Assembly: GCA_964444125.1 (NCBI GenBank)
Contig: CAYUFB010000014.1
Coordinates: 1-31,127 of the forward strand
DNA length: 31,127 nucleotides
DNA from: CAYUFB01 sp964444125
GTDB taxonomy: Bacteria > Patescibacteriota > Dojkabacteria > B142 > JAFGMG01
Direction: 5' to 3'
Shown: piece after piece, positions 16,780-23,570 of the stretch
How the letters are laid out: every line of letters starts with the position of its first letter
Numbering within the stretch: position 1 is the stretch's first letter
Position numbers and translations under genes: made by a program
Notes under the pieces: generated by a model
The model's database searches: none
What the model saw: the letters and a program-made list of their open reading frames with translations, nothing else
What the model was told of the DNA's origin: nothing

Positions 16780-16926
16780 ATGAATGACGAAAATACAAAC
16801 CAGAGTAAATCCTGGGTCGAAAAAGCACTAGATTTTAATCGAAAAACTGACAAAGTTTGGTACAAATTTTCGGTCATAATCTGGATTGTTGTGATTATTT
16901 ATGTATTATTAGTAATAGTCTTTTGA
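16780..16926 (+). CDS. 48-residue single-pass membrane protein
   Basis: This short gene starts with ATG at 16780 and ends with TGA at 16924-16926. The first ~28 residues are polar and charged, with tryptophans at 12 and 27 (start MNDENTNQSKSW); residues 31-48 are an unbroken hydrophobic stretch ending at the C-terminus, so a tail-anchored or N-in single-span topology is likely. A perfect extended -10 box lies 24 bases upstream, the same distance as for larger genes in this window. Its TGA overlaps a TTG that can start mnmA (TTGA at 16923-16926), suggesting translational coupling. I know no family for it. It could be a leader peptide for mnmA or a small membrane protein in its own right. Confidence 0.7.
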   Translation: MNDENTNQSKSWVEKALDFNRKTDKVWYKFSVIIWIVVIIYVLLVIVF

Positions 16927-18005
16927 CTTTGAATAATAAGAAAAAAGTATACGTAGCTATGTCTGGGGGAGTTGATTCTTCTGTTGCGGCATTGTTATTG
17001 AAAAAGGAAGGGTATGAGATTACTGGAGTATATATGAAGAACTGGTCGGGGGATAACTATGGTATACAAAGTGATTGCCCATGGGAGAAAGATCAAGAAG
17101 ATGTTCAAAAAGTTTGTAAGCAACTTTCTATACCATTTAGGTCATTTAATTTTGAAAAAGAATATCGAGAAAAAGTTGTGGACTATTTTTTTGATGAATA
17201 TCAAAAAGGTCGTACTCCAAATCCGGATGTAATGTGCAATAAAGAGATAAAGTTCCACCTGTTTTTGCAAAAAGCACTTCAAGAAGGTGCTGACATGATA
17301 GCAACCGGGCATTATGTGAGAAGAGATTATGTTAATAATAAGTATAGGCTGCTAAAAGGAGTTGATGGAAACAAAGATCAAAGTTATTTCTTATATAATA
17401 TTACCCAAGACCAGTTAGCAAGGACATTATTTCCTATTGGAGAATACCAAAAAAGCGAAGTCAGACAAATCGCAAATGATAATCACTTAATAGTTGCAGA
17501 TAAGCCTGATAGTCAGGGAATTTGTTTTATTGGCGAAATTGATGTGCAGAAGTATCTGAGAGAAAGAATTGAAAAACATACTGGGGAAATAATAGACATT
17601 GATACTAACCAAAAAGTTGGTCAGCATGACGGGATTGAATTTTTCACTATTGGGCAAAGAGAAGGACTAAATATTGGTGGTGCAAAAAAACCATATTTTG
17701 TGATCAGTAAGGATGTAGCAAAAAACGTACTATATGTAGGGCAAGGAAATGATCATCCTGAGTTATTGAAGAAAAGAGTGTCACTTGAATCTCTCTATAC
17801 AATTGACCCTGATATCGATATAAAAAGTATGCCAGATCTGCAAGGATCAGTCAGATATCGACATAAACCAGAAAATTTAAATATTGTTACAAGTAATAAA
17901 GATATCTCTGCAGAATTTTCAAAACCTCAGCGTGCTGTCACACCTGGCCAAAGTCTTGTCATCTATCAAGGGGATCTTTGTTTAGGTGGTGGTATAATTA
18001 AATAA
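16923..18005 (+). CDS. mnmA: tRNA-specific 2-thiouridylase MnmA
   Basis: MnmA puts sulfur on U34 of tRNA-Lys, -Glu and -Gln, using ATP and a persulfide donor. From this start it has 360 residues, the family norm. The PP-loop SGGVDSS is at 14-20 just after the conserved VYVAM strand; NPDVMCNKEIKF carries the first catalytic cysteine (C105), and DSQGICFIGEID the second (C201), 96 apart as in the E. coli enzyme (97). The C-terminus LCLGGGIIK is canonical. The frame is open further upstream to a TTG at 16857, but those residues lie over the preceding small gene and are not MnmA-like. No ATG lies near the conserved N-terminus; TTG at 16923 overlaps the upstream TGA, and TTG at 16929 (before NNKKK) is the alternative. 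An insertion sequence begins 8 bases after the stop. Confidence 0.95.
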   Translation: MTLNNKKKVYVAMSGGVDSSVAALLLKKEGYEITGVYMKNWSGDNYGIQSDCPWEKDQEDVQKVCKQLSIPFRSFNFEKEYREKVVDYFFDEYQKGRTPNPDVMCNKEIKFHLFLQKALQEGADMIATGHYVRRDYVNNKYRLLKGVDGNKDQSYFLYNITQDQLARTLFPIGEYQKSEVRQIANDNHLIVADKPDSQGICFIGEIDVQKYLRERIEKHTGEIIDIDTNQKVGQHDGIEFFTIGQREGLNIGGAKKPYFVISKDVAKNVLYVGQGNDHPELLKKRVSLESLYTIDPDIDIKSMPDLQGSVRYRHKPENLNIVTSNKDISAEFSKPQRAVTPGQSLVIYQGDLCLGGGIIK

Positions 18006-18006
18006 A

Positions 18007-18012
18007 CTCTAC
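18007..18012. repeat. Target-site duplication, left copy (CTCTAC)
   Basis: CTCTAC directly abuts the left inverted end of the insertion sequence, and the same six bases abut its right end at 19006-19011. Confidence 0.82.
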
Positions 18013-18042
18013 CTTAGTCAGTAACAACATATTGACCACCCT
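18013..18042 (+). repeat. Left terminal inverted repeat of the insertion sequence
   Basis: It begins CTTAGTCAGTAAC and pairs with the reverse complement of 18976-19005. It also contains the stop codon and last few codons of the transposase gene. Confidence 0.92.
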
Positions 18043-18949
18043 TGGAGCGGATAACTTCAAAGGGAGTCTTTAAATCGAGACTCAAGTGTGGCCTTTCCGT
18101 ATTGTAAATTTTAAGATACTGTTGGTATTGCATATTCAATTCATTGATATCTCCTGGTCTTTTCTCTAAATAGTAGTAAAACTCATCATGGTCAGTCCTA
18201 AACGATCTTTCAATAACAGCATTTTCATTTGGACTGCTTTTATAAATATGATAGTGCTCAATTCTTCTTTTTTCACATTCTCTATGAAATCTATTCCCAT
18301 ACTCCCAACCATTGTCTGTTTGTATGTAGATTACTTTACAGGGCATAACTTTCAACATATATCTTAAAGCTGTTATTGAAGCCTCTTGATCTAAATTAGG
18401 CATTATCCATGCTACTTTGTATCTAGAGTAGATATCAATGAAAGCAAACTTGTATGTTGTGAATTCTAACCCTGATAGTTCTGGAGTAACATACTTTACG
18501 TCTGCTTGTACAAATCCTGTTGTTTTTGTATTTGATGGTCTCATACATTTACCATTTTGATATCTAGGACGTCGATACTTTGGTTTTTTAGAAATTAGCT
18601 CTGGGGCTCGTCTTTTAACGATATTATACACAGTCTTTGGACTAATTCTTATCTTGTGCTTTTGATAGTACATGTGGGCAATTTTGATTTGGTCGTATCT
18701 TCTTTTTCTTACTAGCTCTACTAAACGTATTTCCTCAACTGGGTTTAATTTTTTATTTGGATTTTTGGGAGAAGTTGACTTCCTTCCTAGTCTTACCATT
18801 GATAGATCCAAAGTATATTGACTTACAGCTCTCTTTTTCCATAATTTTACGGTATTCCTACTGATAGATAAGTCCCTAGATGTTTTTGAGATGTTGTCGG
18901 AATTTTCTTTTAATTTCTTTACTATTGCTCTTGGGTTAATTCTTCTCAT
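18014..18949 (-). CDS. DDE transposase (IS481/IS3-like, rve integrase core)
   Basis: This 311-residue protein catalyses movement of the surrounding element. The N-terminal ~60 residues form a helix-turn-helix (ISKTSRDLSISRNTVKLWKKR, 20-40), followed by a second basic helical domain (70-115, KIRISPKTVYNIVKRR). The catalytic core has D150 in FVQADVKYV, D212 in IYIQTDNGWEYG and E247 in ENAVIERSF, giving the D-x(34)-E spacing of this superfamily. The end (NTERPHLSLDLKTPFEV) matches the integrase-core C-terminus. No frameshift is needed, unlike many IS3 elements, which supports IS481. The stop codon lies inside the left terminal repeat; the start is 26 bases inside the right one. Confidence 0.95.
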   Translation of the reverse strand: MRRINPRAIVKKLKENSDNISKTSRDLSISRNTVKLWKKRAVSQYTLDLSMVRLGRKSTSPKNPNKKLNPVEEIRLVELVRKRRYDQIKIAHMYYQKHKIRISPKTVYNIVKRRAPELISKKPKYRRPRYQNGKCMRPSNTKTTGFVQADVKYVTPELSGLEFTTYKFAFIDIYSRYKVAWIMPNLDQEASITALRYMLKVMPCKVIYIQTDNGWEYGNRFHRECEKRRIEHYHIYKSSPNENAVIERSFRTDHDEFYYYLEKRPGDINELNMQYQQYLKIYNTERPHLSLDLKTPFEVIRSKGGQYVVTD

Positions 18950-18975
18950 ATTGATATTCTACTCTTATTTCTCAG

Positions 18976-19005
18976 AGGGTGGTCAATATGTTATTACTGA
19001 ACAAG
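18976..19005 (-). repeat. Right terminal inverted repeat of the insertion sequence
   Basis: On the minus strand it begins CTTGTTCAGTAAT and matches the left end at 27 of 30 positions. A promoter for the transposase would have to lie here or just outside. Confidence 0.92.
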
Positions 19006-19011
19006 CTCTAC
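19006..19011. repeat. Target-site duplication, right copy (CTCTAC)
   Basis: Identical to 18007-18012 and directly adjacent to the right inverted end. Confidence 0.82.
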
Positions 19012-19040
19012 TTGCACAGGAGGAAAAAAGGTTGTAAGAT
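19012..19040 (+). promoter_or_regulatory. Possible promoter of the ABC exporter operon
   Basis: TTGCAC (19012-19017) and TAAGAT (19035-19040) have a 17-base spacer, but the -35 matches at only three of six positions and the -10 ends 39 bases before the ATG. It starts just outside the insertion sequence. Weak. Confidence 0.3.
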
Positions 19041-19079
19041 GAACCTTTGGATTAGCAATAATTAATTATATATACACAA

Positions 19080-22000
19080 ATGGAGGTTTTCATCACAATA
19101 TTTACACTAATTTCTTTATGCATAATTATCTCAGCATACTTCAATCCTATTACAAGAAAGATTGGATTTAGAAATATCAGAAGAAGAATTGGCAATACAT
19201 TTTTGGTCATGCTTGGGTCTATGGTAGGTTCAGCATTAATAGCTGGTTCATTGGTATTGTCTGATTCATTAGATAAGACATTTTATAATCTTGTTGATGA
19301 TCAGCTAGCTGAAGTTGATTTGCTGATTAATATGAAGCAAAAGACGCAAACAGGAAGTCCAATAGCATACGCTGGTTCAGATGAAAAACCTCAAATAGAA
19401 AATGCACTCAAGTCAGAAAAAATCGATGGTATTTTGTTTACTGATTTTTTTCAAATCTCTCCTGTCAAAGTCGACCAGGAGAATAAACCTGTTGTAAATA
19501 TGTATCAGGTAGCACTTTATGGGTTAGATATAGAAAGTTATAACCAGTTTGGAGGTGTAATGGAGAAGAAATTAGACCCGTTTGAGTCTGATAATAGTAT
19601 ATTTATAACAGAATATATTGCCAAAAGGCTTGAATTAGAAGAAGGTGATAAAGTGGTTATTCCTTTTGCAGAACGTCAAGTCGAGACTATAGTCCAAAAG
19701 GTATACCCTCGAGGGTATATTCCAAGTGATCCGGTTATTGTTATTGATAGATCGTATTTGAATTCAATAATTGGAATTCCTCAAGATGGATATAATACTG
19801 TATTTGTTTCAGCAAAAGGTGGAATAGAGCCAGATGATTATGATGGCAAAGAGTTTCAGAAACTTGTAGAGGAAAAAATGGAGATTGTCCAATCTGATGA
19901 AGTTGACTTTGTCTATTATGAATCTAAACAGCAGGCACTAGATGGTTTTGGAATGAAAACATTTTCTGATGTGTTTTTGGTTATGAGCTTTTTTGGAATA
20001 TTTGCAGGTATTCTTCTGATAGTAAATCTCTATATGATGCTTGCTTCAGAAAGAAAATATGAAATGGGTATTTTGCGCGCTATTGCACTTACTAGAACGC
20101 AATTGATGCAAGCGTTTGTATATGAAGGATATTTGTATTCAATAGCATCATCTCTACTTGGAGCTTTTGTTGGAGTAGGTATAGGATACTTTATTGTCAG
20201 AGCCCTCAATCAGATGTTTGGGGAGATTTTTGCTTTGATGGGACAAGAAGATATATTCAATATAGTCTTTGACGCAAAAATTGATAGTATTGTTATTGCT
20301 TTTTGCTTCGGGGCTATCATTACAATTATTACAGCGACATTAGCAAGTTACAAAATTAGTAAGCTAAACATTGTCTCTGCAATTAGAGATATGGATGAAA
20401 TCACAATCCCGAAAAAAGGTATCAAATGGATGATTACGACTATTATGATTGCAATATTAACATTTGTAGGTGTAAGTACGCTTGGATCATATTTTACAGT
20501 AGAGAATGCACTGGTAAATATGAGAGATCAAGGTAATGCTGCTTTTGCTGAATTAAGTGATAGGCAGTTTAGTGAAATTGTAAATGTTGCAAAAGCTTAT
20601 TCTTTGTATGTAGGTGTAGTATTTACATTAATTTTTGGAACATTTTTTGTAAATAGATTGATACATGCAATCACAAAAAAAGATATTTCAAGAATTACGG
20701 TATCCTTAAGTAGTTTGGCCATTATCATATTTACTGCACTGCTTTCAAAAGTTGATGCGTTTATTGAGGCCGGACAGTCCCAAAGCTCAATCGGATTATT
20801 CTTTATGAGTGGGATCATATTGGTTATAGCAGCATCTCTAGTTATTATTTACAATATTGACTTTTTAGTGAGAGCTGCGACTTTTGTGTTTGCACCTTTC
20901 AAAGGGCTTGTCCCTGTTATGAAAATCTCATTGAGGTATCCATCAGTCAATAAAGCAAGGACAGGCCTTACAGTTATTATGTTTGCTGTTGTAATCTTTT
21001 TGATCGTATATACAAGTATGATGAAAGTTACAATCAGACAAATTAATGACAAAGCTCTAAATGAGACACTTGGAGGATATGATGTACTAGTTATACCTAT
21101 GTACGATAGAGGATTAGGTGAGCTAGGGCAAATCCAATCAAAGATCAATAATAATAATGACGTACAAATTAGTACTGAAATTGTGCATACCAACGTGATT
21201 ATGCCAGAGTACAAGTACAAGGACTTGGATGAGTCACCGTACTATGATAATCCATACATGAATTTATATAAAGATGAAGATTTCTTTGCTACAAGCTTTG
21301 ATGGTTTACCTGTTGAATACATAAAAAATAAGAATATTGAGTTGGAACAAAGACTGGATCGTTACAATTCTGATGAAGAGGCTTGGTCAGATGTTATAAA
21401 TGATCCATCGAAAGTGATTTTGGGTGTTGCATTTAGCCAAATGGGCTACGGCAAAAAACCAGATCTCAAGCTTGGCCAGAAAGTACAAATTGCTGATATC
21501 TTCAATAAAGAAGCAAAGGAATATGAAGTAATTGGATTTACTAGAATGCAAGGTGGTGGAGTTGGTGTAAATGCTGACTTCAATCCAAATATCATTACAA
21601 CGAATACAGCAGTTACAGATCGTTTTGAGAGAGTTTACGTTGATCAGTTCTCTAGTGCGGAGATACTGGTTGGATTTAATGATAGTAGATCAGTTATAGA
21701 TCAAAATAGGGATTTGAAAAAAGATCTTATAGAATTTGATATTGCTCAAATTTTTGAGTTAAGTGAATTAACTCAAACAGCCCAGAGTTTTATGGATAGC
21801 TTCATTTTATTATTTCAAGCATTCTTGGGATTTAGCCTTGTCGTTGGTGCTTCAGGTCTTGCAATAATTGTTGCCAGAAGTGTCAATGAAAGACGGCAGC
21901 AAATTGGTATGCTTAGAAGTTTAGGATTCCAAAAATCAATGATACTGACCGGATTTTTTGTTGAAGCAACATTTATTACCTTTATTGGTATTGTAATTGG

Positions 22001-22202
22001 TGTATCTATGGGAACTATTGGAGCTCTTAATGAGTTTTACGTTGCTTTTCATGATCAGCCAGATATTAAACCAGTATTTGCGTACAAAGAAGTATTTATC
22101 ATTGCGCTTATTGTTTATTTAGCATCAATAGTTTTTTCAATTAGCCCTGCGATCAAGGCATCAAGATTAAGTCCTGTTGAGGCAACTAATTATCCAGAAT
22201 AA
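19080..22202 (+). CDS. FtsX/MacB-type ABC transporter permease with two extracytoplasmic domains
   Basis: This 1,040-residue membrane protein is the permease of a type VII ABC exporter, with the ATPase encoded 19 bases downstream. It has two FtsX-type units: a transmembrane helix near 38-60, an outside domain (~60-292), then three helices (~295-422); and again a helix (~626-650), an outside domain (~655-905), then three helices (~908-1025). The cytoplasmic coupling loops read ERKYEMGILRAIAL and ERRQQIGMLRSLGF, and the C-terminus has the conserved A-x-R-L-SP-x-EA. One extra N-terminal helix and about four extra helices between the units (~449-595) bring the total to about 13, more than the 10 of BceB-like permeases. 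The substrate is unknown; lipoprotein, lipid or peptide extrusion are all possible. The insertion sequence lies just upstream. Confidence 0.92.
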   Translation: MEVFITIFTLISLCIIISAYFNPITRKIGFRNIRRRIGNTFLVMLGSMVGSALIAGSLVLSDSLDKTFYNLVDDQLAEVDLLINMKQKTQTGSPIAYAGSDEKPQIENALKSEKIDGILFTDFFQISPVKVDQENKPVVNMYQVALYGLDIESYNQFGGVMEKKLDPFESDNSIFITEYIAKRLELEEGDKVVIPFAERQVETIVQKVYPRGYIPSDPVIVIDRSYLNSIIGIPQDGYNTVFVSAKGGIEPDDYDGKEFQKLVEEKMEIVQSDEVDFVYYESKQQALDGFGMKTFSDVFLVMSFFGIFAGILLIVNLYMMLASERKYEMGILRAIALTRTQLMQAFVYEGYLYSIASSLLGAFVGVGIGYFIVRALNQMFGEIFALMGQEDIFNIVFDAKIDSIVIAFCFGAIITIITATLASYKISKLNIVSAIRDMDEITIPKKGIKWMITTIMIAILTFVGVSTLGSYFTVENALVNMRDQGNAAFAELSDRQFSEIVNVAKAYSLYVGVVFTLIFGTFFVNRLIHAITKKDISRITVSLSSLAIIIFTALLSKVDAFIEAGQSQSSIGLFFMSGIILVIAASLVIIYNIDFLVRAATFVFAPFKGLVPVMKISLRYPSVNKARTGLTVIMFAVVIFLIVYTSMMKVTIRQINDKALNETLGGYDVLVIPMYDRGLGELGQIQSKINNNNDVQISTEIVHTNVIMPEYKYKDLDESPYYDNPYMNLYKDEDFFATSFDGLPVEYIKNKNIELEQRLDRYNSDEEAWSDVINDPSKVILGVAFSQMGYGKKPDLKLGQKVQIADIFNKEAKEYEVIGFTRMQGGGVGVNADFNPNIITTNTAVTDRFERVYVDQFSSAEILVGFNDSRSVIDQNRDLKKDLIEFDIAQIFELSELTQTAQSFMDSFILLFQAFLGFSLVVGASGLAIIVARSVNERRQQIGMLRSLGFQKSMILTGFFVEATFITFIGIVIGVSMGTIGALNEFYVAFHDQPDIKPVFAYKEVFIIALIVYLASIVFSISPAIKASRLSPVEATNYPE

Positions 22203-22221
22203 TATTTATTAATAAAATATC

Positions 22222-22908
22222 ATGTCAGAAAAAAAAGATTACATTGTAGATGTCCAAAACATCAAAAAAATTTATAACAAAGGGCAAGAAAATGAGGTTC
22301 GTGCAGTAGACGGCGTGAGTTTGCAAATTGAACGAGGCGAAATAGTTGCAATTATGGGACCGTCTGGATCTGGAAAGACAACTTTGTTAAACATAATTTC
22401 AGGTATTGATGAAGCAACTACTGGGAAGGTTATAATTGATGGCCAAGATCTTCAAACAATGAAAGACAGAAGAAAGACGAAGTATCGAGCTACCAAGATG
22501 GGATTTATCTTCCAAACATTTAACCTTATTCCAGTATTAACTGCCTTAGAAAATGTAGCGATGCCACTTCTAATATCCGGAGTTCATCCTACAACTGCCA
22601 AAGAACAAGCTCTAGATATGCTTGATGTAGTTGGATTGAAAAATAGAGCAGAGCATAAGCCAGCAGAGTTATCTGGGGGTCAAAGACAAAGGGTAACAAT
22701 CGCAAGAGCTCTAGTTCATAAGCCTGCCGTTATTTGGGCTGATGAGCCAACAGGGAACTTAGACAGGAAAACAGCTTTTGAAGTATTCGATCTGATCTTG
22801 AAATTAAATAAGGAAAATAATCAAACTATAGTTGTGGTTACACATGACCCTGAAATTGCTAAAAGAACTCAAAGGATAATAAAAATGGAAAGTGGCAAGT
22901 TACTTTAA
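22222..22908 (+). CDS. ABC transporter ATP-binding protein, LolD/MacB type
   Basis: This 228-residue ATPase powers the permease encoded just upstream, with which it forms an operon. All nucleotide-binding motifs are intact: Walker A GPSGSGKTT (46-54), the Q-loop FQTFNLIPVLTALENV (Q98), signature LSGGQRQRV (150-158), Walker B AVIWADEPTGNLD (169-181) and the switch histidine VTHDPE (H208). The N-L-I-P-x-L-T-A-L-E-N-V and P-T-G-N-L-D segments are typical of the MacB/LolD/FtsE group of mechanotransmission exporters. The gene ends 4 bases before the convergent stop at 22913. Confidence 0.96.
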   Translation: MSEKKDYIVDVQNIKKIYNKGQENEVRAVDGVSLQIERGEIVAIMGPSGSGKTTLLNIISGIDEATTGKVIIDGQDLQTMKDRRKTKYRATKMGFIFQTFNLIPVLTALENVAMPLLISGVHPTTAKEQALDMLDVVGLKNRAEHKPAELSGGQRQRVTIARALVHKPAVIWADEPTGNLDRKTAFEVFDLILKLNKENNQTIVVVTHDPEIAKRTQRIIKMESGKLL

Positions 22909-22912
22909 TACT

Positions 22913-23569
22913 CTAGTCAGAAAACCTTATTGAATTGAGGATGCTTAATGCGATTTTTGTTTTTTCGCTTTGTTTTACAAACCTATCAAAGCTTTCTTCA
23001 AAATCACCCATATTATAGCAATTTGATGAATATGAATAGGTGATATTGCCAAAAACATTTTCATTCAGTTCCACGGTGTAAAATCTCTGACTATTAATTG
23101 TGTGGCATTTATTATCTTGATCATCTTCATTGTCTAGTATTTTGCTAAGATGTACTCCATTAAAATCCTTGCTTTGGTCATTTACCTTTATACTTTCTGG
23201 AACACTTGTTACATTTTGTACGACTTCTCCTGTAGAAGTATTAAGATCACCTATCAAGGTAGACACGTTATTTATAGGACTAATTGTAAGGATAACTCCC
23301 TCATCAATTAGAGAAGTAAAAAATATAATCTCCCCAGTAGATTTGCTGTAATTAAGCTTAACTTTGTCTGCCGGATATTTTAGAGAATATCTGTGTATAT
23401 CTGATTTGTATTCTACAAGATTATCGCTAATTACTGCAGTTTCAATTTGACCTAAATCTTCATCTTCCGGCTCATTCGACTTGATAGTCGTTCGAACAAA
23501 TAGATATATTAATACGAGCAACTCTAGCAATACAATCAGTATTACTATGCTAATTAATGCTTTTTTCAT
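22913..23569 (-). CDS. Membrane-anchored extracytoplasmic protein of unknown function
   Basis: The 218-residue product begins MKK and has one hydrophobic helix (about 4-27) followed by basic residues and then an acidic linker. With no lipobox cysteine, it is an N-terminal anchor or an uncleaved signal. The rest is a single outside domain that starts HRYSLKYPADKV and ends with a helix and ILNSIRF, a pattern I associate with PsbP-like beta/alpha domains in bacterial exported proteins; this is a tentative comparison. Two cysteines (KCHTIN and NCYNMG) could form a disulfide. Its ATG follows the TGA of the 1,428-residue protein gene after a single base, so the two are surely co-transcribed and probably coupled. 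A GGAGG lies 14 bases before the ATG but is inside the upstream coding sequence. Confidence 0.85.
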   Translation of the reverse strand: MKKALISIVILIVLLELLVLIYLFVRTTIKSNEPEDEDLGQIETAVISDNLVEYKSDIHRYSLKYPADKVKLNYSKSTGEIIFFTSLIDEGVILTISPINNVSTLIGDLNTSTGEVVQNVTSVPESIKVNDQSKDFNGVHLSKILDNEDDQDNKCHTINSQRFYTVELNENVFGNITYSYSSNCYNMGDFEESFDRFVKQSEKTKIALSILNSIRFSD

Positions 23570-23570
23570 A

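Larger units (their letters stand above)
18013..19005 (-). mobile_element. Complete IS481/IS3-like insertion sequence, 993 bp
   Basis: The element is bounded by 30-base inverted ends (18013-18042 and 18976-19005) that agree at 27 of 30 positions, including an inner block of 25 with one mismatch (18018-18042 against 18976-19000). It is flanked on both sides by CTCTAC. It holds one transposase gene on the minus strand with an intact DDE triad. Size, single frame, DDE spacing and a short duplication fit the IS481 family within the IS3/IS481 supergroup; the exact family is inference. It lies just after mnmA and before the ABC exporter genes and looks intact. Confidence 0.93.

Noticed and set aside
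16857..16922. Upstream extension of mnmA to the TTG at 16857
   Set aside because: The extra 22 residues are not MnmA-like and lie over a better-supported small gene in another frame; the family N-terminus fits a start at 16923 or 16929.
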